Shown: positions 16,625 to 25,360 of the stretch, in pieces
Layout: each line of letters starts with the position of its first letter
Numbering within the stretch: position 1 is the first letter of the stretch
Assembly: GCA_902786265.1 (NCBI GenBank)
Contig: CADACE010000032.1
Location: 22,279 to 86,278, forward strand
DNA from: an uncultured Chloroflexota bacterium
GTDB taxonomy: Bacteria > Chloroflexota > Anaerolineae > Anaerolineales > Anaerolineaceae
Direction of reading: 5' to 3'
Length of the DNA stretch: 64,000 nucleotides
Made by a program: the position numbers and the translations under genes
Notes under the pieces: model-generated
The model's input: the letters and a program-made list of their open reading frames with translations, nothing else
Database searches by the model: none
What the model was told of the DNA's origin: nothing

Positions 16625-18130
16625 ATGAAAGAAGTGTTTGACCTATCAAAATTCGATGAATACAAAGAAGACAACCGACGGGAAGTGAAATCTGCAAAAG
16701 GTGGATTACCCGGCTCGCTGTGGGATACCTATTCCGCGATGGCAAACACTTACGGCGGTGTGATCATCCTTGGGGTAAAAGAAAATACAGATGGTTCTTG
16801 GTATACGACCGGCTTGAAAGATGTTTCCAGGCTGAAGAAGGATTTCTGGAATACCATTAACAACCAGACAAAGGTAAGTATTAATCTTCTTCAAGAGAAG
16901 GATGTCGCAGATTATGAGAAGGACGGAGATGTAATTCTCGTTATATATGTTCCAGCTGCTGACAGGGAAAACAAGCCTGTTTATTTGAACCAGGATCTTT
17001 TCGGTGGCACATTCAAGCGTAATAACGAAGGCGACTATCATTGTACAAGAGCCGAAATCCAGGCGATGCTGCGGGATGAAACCAGGGTTACGATGGATAC
17101 AAAGGTCCTCCCCAAAATGAAAGTCGCTGACTTTGATCAGGACACGATTCGAAGCTATAAACTATGGCTCGAATCAAAACGGCCTGGGCATGTTTTCCTT
17201 TCTCAGTCTAACGACGATTTTCTGGAATCGATCGGTGCAGCAAGAATCGCAGATGACGGTGTAATCCATCCCACATCTGCCGGCCTATTAATGTTCGGCA
17301 AGGAATACAAGATTCTTTATGAGTTCGAGCAGTACCTGTTGGATTATCGGGAACACTTGAGTCCCGAGGTTCGCTGGACCGACAGAATTATGTCACAGTC
17401 AGGCGATTGGTCCGGGAATGTATTTGATTTCTTTGTCAGAGTTTCCGCAAAGCTGACATTGGACTTGAAGAAACCCTTCAAACTGGTGAACATGGTTCGG
17501 CAGGATGAAACCCCTGTACATGATGCCGTTCGTGAAGCATTGGTCAATTGTCTTGTAAATACAGACTTCTATGAACCCCGTGGGGTTGTGATCGAAAAAT
17601 ATCCGGATCGGATCGTCCTGCAAAACCCCGGCACTGTGATCGTCGGTAAAAAACAGATGCTGCGGGGCGGTTTGTCAGAACCCCGTAACGGCGCGCTGAT
17701 GAAGATGTTCCATTTGATCGGATACGGAGAACGTGCCGGCAGCGGTGTACCCGATATCTATGCTACATGGGATAATGCCGGTTTTGCCGATCCAATCGTT
17801 GAAGAGCAATTCGGCAGTGGTCAACCGAACCGAACGATCGTTACTTTGCCGTTGGTTGAAAAAGATCCGGTTGTTTCTAATAAACAACCAAGAAAACAAC
17901 CAAGAAAACAAACAGAAAAAAGTCAGGAAATTGAGCAAAGAATGGAAATGGTTTTATCTATGATTCGAGATAATCCTGCAATTACACGTAAAGAATTATC
18001 AGAACTATTAATTTTAACGGAGCAACAAGTCCGAACCGCAATTGAAAACTTGAAAAAGAAAAATATGATTTATCATGAGGGACCTAATAAGGGTGGAAAA
18101 TGGATTATTACTGCAGGACATAAAAATTAA
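16625..18130 (+). CDS. Schlafen AlbA_2 / ATP-binding putative regulator
   Basis: This 501-residue protein has an N-terminal AlbA_2 (Schlafen-like) domain (REVKSAKGG, then YSAMANTYGGVIILGVKE), a middle part, an ATP-binding segment of the HATPase_c_4 type (REALVNCLVNTDFYEPRG), and a C-terminal winged helix (NPAITRKELSELLILTEQQV). A QPRKQPRKQTEK linker precedes the winged helix. Members are annotated as RecG-like or transcriptional regulators, and some belong to defence modules. A diverged 102-bp piece of a similar gene is stranded at 25.26 kb. The start follows AAGGAA. It may be co-transcribed with the next ATPase gene, 107 bp downstream. Confidence 0.8.
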   Translation: MKEVFDLSKFDEYKEDNRREVKSAKGGLPGSLWDTYSAMANTYGGVIILGVKENTDGSWYTTGLKDVSRLKKDFWNTINNQTKVSINLLQEKDVADYEKDGDVILVIYVPAADRENKPVYLNQDLFGGTFKRNNEGDYHCTRAEIQAMLRDETRVTMDTKVLPKMKVADFDQDTIRSYKLWLESKRPGHVFLSQSNDDFLESIGAARIADDGVIHPTSAGLLMFGKEYKILYEFEQYLLDYREHLSPEVRWTDRIMSQSGDWSGNVFDFFVRVSAKLTLDLKKPFKLVNMVRQDETPVHDAVREALVNCLVNTDFYEPRGVVIEKYPDRIVLQNPGTVIVGKKQMLRGGLSEPRNGALMKMFHLIGYGERAGSGVPDIYATWDNAGFADPIVEEQFGSGQPNRTIVTLPLVEKDPVVSNKQPRKQPRKQTEKSQEIEQRMEMVLSMIRDNPAITRKELSELLILTEQQVRTAIENLKKKNMIYHEGPNKGGKWIITAGHKN

Positions 18131-18237
18131 GACTTATTAGTTGATAAAAAGTCTAATTATTCTCATCAATATCGTCCTTATAGCAGATTCATTTTGTTTG
18201 CTTCAAAAATGTTTTCATTTCGATTAATGAGGATTAA

Positions 18238-19842
18238 ATGAGTTATAAGTATTGGCTTCCTGATGAACAAGGGAAAAAAACAGAATATATTACAGAATCT
18301 AATGCTGTAATTATCGTAGGAGCTAACGGATCCGGTAAGAGTAAGTTGGGTGCATGGATTGAGCAGCAAAGTTTTAAAGAAGTACATCGTGTTGGAGCAC
18401 AAAGAAATCTAAACTTTAATGAAAACATCCCGTTGAAAAGTTATTCAGAAGCTGAAAATTGGGTTTTTTATGGTAATGAAAAAGAAGATAATCATCAAAA
18501 AGGGCATCGTTGGAATTGGGGACATTACACAACAAAGCTAATTGATGATTTCGATAATGTTTTATCTGCACTAATTGCTCTAAAAAATAATGAGATAAGT
18601 CAATTTCATGAGGCTTGTAAGAAAGCAGGTGATAATAAAAATGAATGGCCTGATATTCCAACCACAGCCATCGACAAGCTTAAAACAATATGGTCATCTG
18701 TACTTCCTCAAAGACAACTTATCGAAGATGATTCAAAATTCTATGCGATATTTCATAAGAACGGAGAGAAAGTAAGGTATTCTGCAACCGAAATGAGTGA
18801 TGGTGAACGTGCAGTTTTATATCTTGCCTCACAGGTACTTTGTGTACCTGAAAACAAGATTTTGATTATTGATGAACCTGAAATACATTTGCATCGTTCC
18901 ATAATTAATCGTTTGTGGAGAACATTGGAAAGTTGTCGTCCAGACTGTCTGTTTATCTATATAACTCATGACCTTCATTTCGTTTCAGCTCATGGACATG
19001 TGGATAAATATTGGATTAAAAATTATGATGGAACAAATTGGACATTTGAGAAAATAGTAGAAGAAGAGTTACCAGAGGAACTTACAATCGAAATACTTGG
19101 CAGCAGAAAGAATGTTCTCTTTGTTGAAGGAGAGAAGGGAAGCTACGATTATTTACTGTATGATCAGTTATACCCTAATTATTTGATAATACCCTGCGGA
19201 GGATGTTCTCAAGTAATTTCAAGAACGAAGGCATTCAGAAACAGCAAATTACTTCATAATTGTGAAGTTTATGGACTGATTGATCGTGATTATAGATCAG
19301 ACCATGAGATTAATGCTTATATTTCGGACAATATCTATGTTCTTGCTGTTGCAGAAGTAGAGAATTTATTTCTTGTTGAGGAATTAATCTGTTTGATGGC
19401 TAAACAGTTTGGTGAAGATCCAAATAAAATAGTTGAAAAAGTAAAGAATTTTGTAATCAATACAAAGTTCGCAAATATGATTAATCGACAAATATGTCAA
19501 AGTGTCGTTGCTGAAATCAAATATAAATTGTCTTGTATCGAAATTAATAAACAAAATGAGGCAGATGCAAAAACGAGTTTACAAACTGGAATTGCATCAA
19601 TTGATTATGATACGATCAAACAGTTAAAAGAGAATATATTTCAGAATGCATTAGCCAACAATGATTACAGAGAAGTGCTAAAAATATTTAACGAAAAGGG
19701 AATTGCTGCAGAAATTGGAAGCATACTTGGTATTGACAGGCGAGAATACCAGAAGAAAGTAATCAGCTTGCTCCAAGGTCCGCAACATGACGCAATTGTA
19801 AGATCTCTGGAGGCATATTTACCTGTAGAAATACCCAGATAA
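18238..19842 (+). CDS. ATPase-DUF4435 (TOPRIM-like) fusion, PARIS AriAB-like
   Basis: This 534-residue protein has an ABC/OLD-type ATPase in the first half: Walker A GANGSGKS (28-35), signature MSDGER (186-191), Walker B with Asp212-Glu213 in ILIIDEPEIH, and H-loop ITHD (242-245). The second half has DUF4435 features: a conserved Glu in LFVEGE near 298, GLIDRDY (346-352) and AEVENLFLVEE near 372-382. In PARIS anti-phage systems AriA (ATPase) and AriB (DUF4435 nuclease) are separate or fused; this would be a fused form. OLD-family nucleases are the alternative. The base composition is AT-rich. It is the last full gene before the tRNA remnant. Confidence 0.75.
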   Translation: MSYKYWLPDEQGKKTEYITESNAVIIVGANGSGKSKLGAWIEQQSFKEVHRVGAQRNLNFNENIPLKSYSEAENWVFYGNEKEDNHQKGHRWNWGHYTTKLIDDFDNVLSALIALKNNEISQFHEACKKAGDNKNEWPDIPTTAIDKLKTIWSSVLPQRQLIEDDSKFYAIFHKNGEKVRYSATEMSDGERAVLYLASQVLCVPENKILIIDEPEIHLHRSIINRLWRTLESCRPDCLFIYITHDLHFVSAHGHVDKYWIKNYDGTNWTFEKIVEEELPEELTIEILGSRKNVLFVEGEKGSYDYLLYDQLYPNYLIIPCGGCSQVISRTKAFRNSKLLHNCEVYGLIDRDYRSDHEINAYISDNIYVLAVAEVENLFLVEELICLMAKQFGEDPNKIVEKVKNFVINTKFANMINRQICQSVVAEIKYKLSCIEINKQNEADAKTSLQTGIASIDYDTIKQLKENIFQNALANNDYREVLKIFNEKGIAAEIGSILGIDRREYQKKVISLLQGPQHDAIVRSLEAYLPVEIPR

Positions 19843-20019
19843 CAGATTCCAAGGCATTTTGTATCCACGCTGGTGAGCGAACTAGAAAGTGAATCGGATG
19901 TGTTCCATTTTTAGTTTGGAATTTATTATTGCTTTTGGTTTATAAATCCCCCATACAGGATTTGAAACACTAACTTATAAATGACCGGTTAATAGTTCCA
20001 GCCTTACTCGGGTTACAGT

Positions 20020-20141
20020 GGTATCAAATTCACGAATTCGTAAAAAAGATCACTTTCCTCGTAATTACGAGGAAGATCCGGTTTGGGTTTTACTCGTAAA
20101 AAATTTTGGGGTGGTATCAAATTCACGAATTCGTGAATTTG
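20020..20141. repeat. Palindromic repeat R1 (two half copies)
   Basis: GGTATCAAATTCACGAATTCG occurs at 20020 and again at 20113. The first copy continues with a perfect 20-bp palindrome (20055-20074, centred on GTAATTAC). The second forms a perfect 24-bp palindrome at 20118-20141 centred on GAATTC. A related copy lies at 22953-23015. Confidence 0.65.
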
Positions 20142-20195
20142 TTAAATTTACTCGGGGCGTTTACTCGGAAGGATCCCCCCAGTGGGGCTGAAACA

Positions 20196-20235
20196 CCCAT
20201 CGCTTAGGTTGTGGGTTCGAGTCCCACCCGGGGTA
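20196..20235 (+). other. tRNA 3'-end remnant, likely attachment site
   Basis: GTGGG-TTCGAGT-CCCAC (20211-20227) is a perfect T-arm, followed by CCGGGGT and A as the 3' acceptor strand. No matching 5' acceptor strand (ACCCCGG) is present upstream, so only the 3' part of a tRNA remains. A short CTCCT/AGGAG hairpin and T-run follow, as after a tRNA gene. Integrative elements often leave such 3' tRNA copies at one border. The identity of the tRNA cannot be read without its anticodon arm. Confidence 0.6.
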
Positions 20236-20500
20236 CACTTGCCACTCCTTTTAATTATGAGGAGCGGAAATTTTTTAATTTATTCGTAACCGCTAAGCAC
20301 CCGGCGGCACATCAAGCATTTTGCGGCTGACCTTATGTGCTTCGTCCAGAACAGATACCGAATAAAATCGGGGCAGTTCTTCAGAAAATATTATTTCCTG
20401 TCTCGTTTATCTCAGTTTTAACAACCTCAATCAGCGCTGAAAGCCCTCTTTCAACGCTTTTTTTGTCCCGGAACAGTCCCGACCGGGCAATCTCCCGGGG
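20236..20500. terminator. Gap with plus-strand terminator at 20434-20464
   Basis: GCGCTGAAAG pairs with CTTTCAACGC and is followed by seven T residues on the plus strand. On the minus strand a short fragment (20288-20360) encodes a piece (LDEAHKVSRK) resembling part of the next gene, without a start codon, so it is likely debris. Nothing else is recognised. Confidence 0.4.
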
Positions 20501-21829
20501 TTATCCGGTGTCTAATCTCGACAGCACCTTGCGGATGTCCGCCGCCAGTACCGGTTCATAATAATTAAACTCCGGGTCAGCCGCGAGAAATTCCAATTCG
20601 TCAAATGTAAAGCACAGCTTATTGCCTGCTTTTGTTTCGCTGCGTTTTATCACATTCTGCATCACTTCGATACACATCGGAAGTGCTCCCGGGATCAGCG
20701 GATCTTCGGTGTCACTGGAACGCTCAGCGTTTTTGTTTCCCTGTTCCGTAATCCTTGTGGATCCGGAAACCGAGTCCGCCTCCGGGGAATATACCACTGA
20801 AAGTATCTGTTCAGTACCCAGTGGCCCGGCAAGCGTTTCGTTCTGCTGTGCCGGCTCATTGGCTGTATCAGAGCTGACCTCATGTGCTTTGTTCTGAACA
20901 GATATCTCTGAAATCTCCTCAGCTTCAGGTTTTCCCTCATACCGCATCTGCTCAGAAACGCTGCGGCGGGATTCAGCTTTGCTGAACTGTTCCCGATGCA
21001 TCTCTTTCGCATTTTCTTCACAGGCTTCGTTCATCAACTCCGGTTCGTTTTCAGCATTTTTATCTTCCGGATCCGAATCTCTGACCCCCGAATCCTGACC
21101 CCTGAATCCTTTATTTTCCTGCGGAAGGCACGGCTTATCTGCCGCACCCATGATCTTTACCTCTGCGGGAACGGGAAACGCCGGAGAATGTCTGAAGGCC
21201 GGTGCCTCGTGTTCCTTATCATGGCAGCTTTTTGTCCAGGATTTTTCGGAAAAAGCGAACCCGTTGATGACCGGGTCGTAATTTTCCTGTCCGTTATACA
21301 GGCAATCATCATATTTATGGAGCTTCACTTCTGTGGAACGGATCCGCTCCAGAAGGCTGAAATAGCGGAACTGCATATCCAGAAGGGCATCATCGATGTC
21401 ATGCTTCTGTTCCATATATTCCGTCAGTGCCCTGTCCAGCTTCTCAAAATGGAACGAGGCCATGCAGTAAAGTTTTTCGGTGGTGAGCTGCCCCAGGCTC
21501 GGGAAAGTCTGCTTCTTTCTTTCCAGTGCGTGTTTAGTGTAGCAAAGCGTCCCGAGATATTTAATGCCCTTTTCCAGCTGGGCACACTTTTTCAGGTACT
21601 TGGAGGAATGGCGGTTATACATCACAGCCAGATCAAAGACGGCTTCGACTTTGTTGAGCATCTTCAGCGACATGTTTTCAAACCCAATGGGATTGGTGCT
21701 GTACGAATCGATGGATTCAAACGGAAGCCCGTCATCCGGGTCCGCGGCCACAGCAGCGCAGGTCTGAGCATCATCTGCCAGAAACTCGTCCATCTCAGCA
21801 ATCATCTTCTTGTCGTCAGACTGTTCCAT
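20501..21829 (-). CDS. Unrecognised 442-residue acidic protein
   Basis: I do not recognise this protein. The ATG at 21829 follows AAGGAGGAGG; a longer frame to 22024 lacks support. The N-terminal 190 residues are helical with coiled-coil character (KYLKKCAQLEKGIKYLGTL). A long central stretch (about 210-390) is low-complexity, rich in Glu, Ser, Asn and Pro, probably disordered. The last 45 residues are again folded. The build suggests an accessory or mobile-element protein such as a scaffold. It is flanked by related palindromic repeats (20.1 kb and 22.95 kb), so it may travel with them. Confidence 0.55.
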   Translation of the reverse strand: MEQSDDKKMIAEMDEFLADDAQTCAAVAADPDDGLPFESIDSYSTNPIGFENMSLKMLNKVEAVFDLAVMYNRHSSKYLKKCAQLEKGIKYLGTLCYTKHALERKKQTFPSLGQLTTEKLYCMASFHFEKLDRALTEYMEQKHDIDDALLDMQFRYFSLLERIRSTEVKLHKYDDCLYNGQENYDPVINGFAFSEKSWTKSCHDKEHEAPAFRHSPAFPVPAEVKIMGAADKPCLPQENKGFRGQDSGVRDSDPEDKNAENEPELMNEACEENAKEMHREQFSKAESRRSVSEQMRYEGKPEAEEISEISVQNKAHEVSSDTANEPAQQNETLAGPLGTEQILSVVYSPEADSVSGSTRITEQGNKNAERSSDTEDPLIPGALPMCIEVMQNVIKRSETKAGNKLCFTFDELEFLAADPEFNYYEPVLAADIRKVLSRLDTG

Positions 21830-22188
21830 AACCGTTCCTCCTCCTTTCTTATTATTGATATAAATTCTATATAAAAAGTCTGCTTTGTCAAGTATATTGA
21901 AACAGATTTCTATAAAATAGTGACATTTGTCATATCTGATGATTTTCCCGGCAGATGTTCCCCCGCGGTCGGGTGTGATCCGCACACGCCGGATATACCT
22001 TTGCGATCCGCATATTCTGTGCATGGATCATCTTCTCCGCCGGTGGATCAAACTTCCATAGCTGATGTTTGGAAAGTCACCCGTCACACGGGTAGAATAA
22101 TTTTCTTCCGGATAAACTTCTGCCACGGCATCAGTTTCCTTTCCCTGATACCGATATGCCGGGCTTTTAAAGAACAGACCGTCTGCTG
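21830..22188. other. Intergenic stretch
   Basis: I see no convincing gene here. A small ACCCGT-CAC-ACGGGT hairpin occurs near 22080. Short frames overlap the terminator and are unsupported. Confidence 0.35.
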
Positions 22189-22223
22189 AAAAAAAAAGAA
22201 CATGATCTCTGAGAATCATGTTC
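22189..22223 (-). terminator. Rho-independent terminator of the 84-residue gene
   Basis: On the minus strand GAACATGATT pairs with ATCATGTTC and is followed by nine or more T residues. Confidence 0.7.
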
Positions 22224-22288
22224 AAGAGTATATAAAAAAGTATATCAGCCGATTATTTTTTGAATGATATTGGGATCATAACAGAATA

Positions 22289-22543
22289 TTACAAATTATT
22301 TACGTATGGATTAAGTATATTACCAGTCGTTTTCAATAGGCCAGAAAGCAACTTTCGGGTTTTTTTCCGTTCTTCCTTCAATCTTGCTGTCATTTCATCA
22401 AATATTTTCATTTTCTGTTCATCATAATATTTTTTTACCTCATCCCTCGGCGTTCCATCATTGACGCACCGAACAATGTTGTTGTATTCTCTCGCGCTCA
22501 AACAGGAATAATCAATTTTTGAGTTATTTTCTGTGTTTTTCAT
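22289..22543 (-). CDS. Small charged protein of 84 residues
   Basis: This is an unrecognised helical protein with many Lys, Glu and Asp (EVKKYYDEQKMKIFDEMTAR). The ATG at 22543 follows AAGGTGAGG closely; a longer frame from 22573 is less likely. It has its own terminator downstream. The segment YSCLSAREYNNIVRCVNDG could be a DNA-binding or protein-contact helix, but this is not certain. Confidence 0.55.
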   Translation of the reverse strand: MKNTENNSKIDYSCLSAREYNNIVRCVNDGTPRDEVKKYYDEQKMKIFDEMTARLKEERKKTRKLLSGLLKTTGNILNPYVNNL

Positions 22544-22952
22544 TTTCCTCACCTTATATCTCAGCAAATTCACAAAGCAATTGACAAAAGATTACCCAAA
22601 TTATACACAAAAATTATAATATAGCGTTTGCCGTAAAATTGCTTTATCGATTGTCAATTATATTTCATATCGTTCGCCGACCGGAGTATAGCCTTTGTTA
22701 TTGTTTGAAAAGGATCTGGTTGTTTATGGACTAAACTGGGAAAACAACCAAAAAAATATGTAAACTGAAGAATCTATTTGCTCTTTGTATTAGTTGTAAA
22801 AACCGATTGTTTCTGGACTTCAGCCGAAAAATAGGGTCAGAAAAGTCCTGGTACCCATTTATTCTGTTTACATTTATATATCAAAATATCCCCCTGTTGG
22901 GACTGAACCCTCTGACCTATGTCAAAGTGTTCAGTCCTGTATGAGGGTTGGC
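22544..22952. other. Intergenic stretch
   Basis: No gene is recognised. GGTTGTTT...AAAACAACC (about 22707-22750) can form a stem without a T-run. The region is otherwise AT-rich. Confidence 0.35.
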
Positions 22953-23015
22953 GGTATCAAATTCACGAAATCGCAAAAAGATCACTTTTCCCGTAATTAG
23001 GAGGGAATTCCGGCT
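22953..23015. repeat. Palindromic repeat R2, related to R1
   Basis: This copy begins GGTATCAAATTCACGAAATCG and continues through a region with AGATCACTTTTC and GTAATTA, parallel to R1 at 20020-20082 in the same orientation. The palindromes have decayed relative to R1. Confidence 0.6.
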
Positions 23016-23084
23016 TCAGATATACTGTGAATCTTTCGATGGTACAAAATTTGTGAATTCGAGAATTTCAAACCGGGATCGATT

Positions 23085-23915
23085 TCACAAATTATTATTC
23101 AAAGTTCCTGAGAGAATCAGTTTTTCCCGTTGGGCTATTTCATAGATTTCCTGCTTCATTTCATAGAAACCGGCAAATGGCAGGCCGCCGCCCATGTTCT
23201 CACGCATGGCAATTTCCCATCCGCGGTACAATTCTCCGTTATAAAAAGCATTTTTTTCAAGCCGGTCAAGCGTATCGCTGTAAGCGTGGATCGCTTTGTA
23301 ATACTGCGGGATCCGTTTCAGCGTACCCGCCCGCATGTTCCATTCCGGGATCGGTTCGGCATCATGAAAATCAGTATATTTCAGCTCACCATTACCTGAA
23401 AGAACCAGGTCCAGCCGCAGCTCCTCACGTACTTCCATCAGGATCATACCAAGGTAATTCTTTCCGTTCCATTCTCTGACATCGTATCGGGCAGGTTTGC
23501 TGATATCAACACCGATTCCCCATTTTGTATCGTTCGGTGAACACTCTGCAAGGATCGAGTTTCCGGTGCCCAGCAAAATTTCAAGTATATCCCTGTTCTG
23601 CTGAAATTTCGCCCGAACGCCGCGTCTTACGATACGATAGCAGGTTTTTTCCCACATTGCTCCGTTGAATTCCGGAAAACGGGTTTTGCCAAGGTTCTTG
23701 CATTCCCCGGGATCACTTGCGGCAAGAATTTTCCGGCCAAGATCAAACTGTCCGAACATCATCACTTTCTGATACATCATGAACTGCTCAGAATTTACAT
23801 AGTGGATCCCGGCATAATCAAATCCCGCAGCATACCAGTTGCTGAAGCAGCCGTATTCTTCATTTTCGTGGTAAAACCCGATCATCTCAAATTCTCTGTC
23901 TGTCGACCTTTCCAT
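23085..23915 (-). CDS. NADAR-domain protein (ADP-ribose-linked glycosidase-like)
   Basis: This 276-residue protein has an N-terminal NADAR/YbiA-like domain: FYHENEEYGCFSNWY, SEQFMMYQK and LAECSPNDTKWGIGVD match the family's conserved blocks. NADAR proteins cleave N-glycosidic bonds of ADP-ribose-linked or riboflavin-pathway compounds, and some counter ADP-ribosylation of nucleic acids. The last 90 residues are a separate segment. The ATG at 23915 follows AAGGAG; the longer frame to 23969 runs into the adjacent palindromic repeat. An ADP-ribosyltransferase partner is not visible nearby. Confidence 0.75.
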   Translation of the reverse strand: MERSTDREFEMIGFYHENEEYGCFSNWYAAGFDYAGIHYVNSEQFMMYQKVMMFGQFDLGRKILAASDPGECKNLGKTRFPEFNGAMWEKTCYRIVRRGVRAKFQQNRDILEILLGTGNSILAECSPNDTKWGIGVDISKPARYDVREWNGKNYLGMILMEVREELRLDLVLSGNGELKYTDFHDAEPIPEWNMRAGTLKRIPQYYKAIHAYSDTLDRLEKNAFYNGELYRGWEIAMRENMGGGLPFAGFYEMKQEIYEIAQREKLILSGTLNNNL

Positions 23916-23960
23916 AATAAACTCCTTATTTGCTTCCTCATCCGTCTGATTATTGTTTTC

Positions 23961-24028
23961 CTGAGTCAAGGTGACCTGTTTTGCCTGACTCAGGCCTGAG
24001 TCAGCAGAACAGACCGCATTGACTCAGG
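23961..24028. repeat. REP-like palindrome A beside the transposase
   Basis: This is an imperfect palindrome with a perfect 20-bp core (CTGACTCAGGCCTGAGTCAG). It is the near-exact reverse complement of the element at 25361-25422. Its right end includes the stop codon of the transposase gene. Confidence 0.75.
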
Positions 24029-24758
24029 CACGCTGCACCGAATTTCGGTTTATCCCTGTCAGACGTTCGAACTGGCGGACGGACAACCCCTGTTCTTTCA
24101 AGGTCCGAAGCGCCTGATTTCTCGTTTCCCAATCATACTTTTGCAGTTCCGTACCGCTTTGAACTTTCAGAACATCCCGGATCACGGATTTTGCCCATTC
24201 ATCATCATGAATTATGTCCTCAAGTTCGGGACAGTCTTCATATTTGGCGGCAATAAATTCCTCGTATTCATCCCAGGTCCCGATCAATTCCTGAAAAACG
24301 GATGTATCCACAAAGGAATTTGCTTTCCCGTAACAGTTGTAACTGCTCCACGGATATTCCCCGGCGGAACAGATATTCGCGCTGCGTGGATTGTTCAGTA
24401 CATGTCTGAATGCTGTCAGCAGGTATTCCTCACTCTCAATGGGAACGCTGAAGAACCGGCTGCTGAAGAGATAGCCGCTTCTTTCAAAATTATGTTTGAA
24501 ATACACGGCATAAGTCATGCCAGGCAATTGCATGAACCGGGAAATGTTGTGACTTTCATCATAGACGATCAGATGAACATGGTTTTCCATCAGACAGAAA
24601 GCACAAATGACAACATGTGTTTCCTCACTGAAGCGTTTGAGAAGGTTCATATACTGAATATAGTCTCTCCGGTTTTCAAAAATGATCTGCCGGGCAACAC
24701 CTCTTGTATAGATGTGCATATATCCGGATTTACTGAATCGTTTCAGTGAGAGCGGCAT
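24024..24758 (-). CDS. REP-associated tyrosine transposase (RAYT, Y1_Tnp family)
   Basis: This is a 244-residue protein from ATG 24758 (AAAGGA 9 nt upstream; a TTG at 24782 is an alternative). It has the IS200-like fold: HIYTRGVARQIIF, the metal-binding His60-Val-His62 in MENHVHLIVYD, the GYLFSSRFFSVPIES segment, and a YLLTAFRHVLNNP helix with the catalytic tyrosine region. The C-terminal HTH (GLSVRQFERLTGINRNSVQ) is usual for RAYTs of Gram-positives. RAYTs bind and process REP palindromes rather than moving like classic IS elements, and matching palindromes lie on both sides. Confidence 0.85.
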   Translation of the reverse strand: MPLSLKRFSKSGYMHIYTRGVARQIIFENRRDYIQYMNLLKRFSEETHVVICAFCLMENHVHLIVYDESHNISRFMQLPGMTYAVYFKHNFERSGYLFSSRFFSVPIESEEYLLTAFRHVLNNPRSANICSAGEYPWSSYNCYGKANSFVDTSVFQELIGTWDEYEEFIAAKYEDCPELEDIIHDDEWAKSVIRDVLKVQSGTELQKYDWETRNQALRTLKEQGLSVRQFERLTGINRNSVQRA

Positions 24759-24778
24759 CGTGTATATCCTTTCCCGAG

Positions 24779-25231
24779 TCAATCCTTTTCAAGGAATGCC
24801 CTGGCAGTCTGATACTTTTTCAGATGCTGTTCGCGGTCGAATTCTTTTTGTGCATCTTTCGTCGGTGGAAGACGGGTTGAGTCCAGATTATGTTCCAAAT
24901 CTGCAAGTTTCACTTTCCGGGCAAGCGGATTCGCCTTTATTCCTTCGATATAAGCACCAAGATAAGGAACACCTTCCATGTGAGTCAGGCACTTCAGTGC
25001 TGTAATAATTTCTTCAGGGAAACCTTCCTGTTCCAAATCCTCAAAGGTCATATCGGTATCTTCCACGACATCATGCAGAAGAGCTGTACAGATGGCATAC
25101 TCATCATCACCCATCTGCTCCGCCAGATGATATGGATGGAAAATATACGGCAGTCCTGCTTTGTCCTTTGCGCCGTGATGCTGTCTATATGCGATCTTCA
25201 TCGCTTTGGTTGTCAGTTTAGTGTATAACAT
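24779..25231 (-). CDS. HD-domain (p)ppGpp hydrolase-like protein
   Basis: This 150-residue protein is built from a RelA/SpoT-type HD domain: AYRQHHGAKDK near the start, FHPYHLAEQM, and ALLHDVVEDTDMTFEDL with the HD metal dyad. Related small proteins (MESH1-like, small alarmone hydrolases) remove pyrophosphate from (p)ppGpp. No synthetase domain is present. The gene lies inside the segment bounded by the inverted REP-like palindromes and directly upstream of the RAYT (20-bp gap), so it may be cargo. AAAGGAAA precedes the ATG. Confidence 0.8.
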   Translation of the reverse strand: MLYTKLTTKAMKIAYRQHHGAKDKAGLPYIFHPYHLAEQMGDDEYAICTALLHDVVEDTDMTFEDLEQEGFPEEIITALKCLTHMEGVPYLGAYIEGIKANPLARKVKLADLEHNLDSTRLPPTKDAQKEFDREQHLKKYQTARAFLEKD

Positions 25232-25256
25232 AGTTTATTTCCTTTTTCGCATTACT

Positions 25257-25358
25257 TTATCGGGAACATCTGAGTCCCGAGGTTCCCTGGACTGACAGGA
25301 TCATGTCGCAGTCAGGCGATTGGTCCGGGAATGTATTTGATTTCTTTGTCCGGGTTTC
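25257..25358 (+). pseudogene. Relic of a second AlbA_2-type gene
   Basis: This 102-bp fragment aligns without gaps to 17346-17447 in the AlbA_2 gene at about 91% (roughly 9 differences). It covers only the middle part encoding REHLSPEV to FDFFV, and is bounded on the right by the REP-like palindrome. It cannot be expressed as a protein. Confidence 0.75.
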
Positions 25359-25360
25359 AA

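Noticed and set aside
22028..22225. 65-residue minus-strand frame
   Set aside because: Begins inside the terminator of the 84-residue gene.
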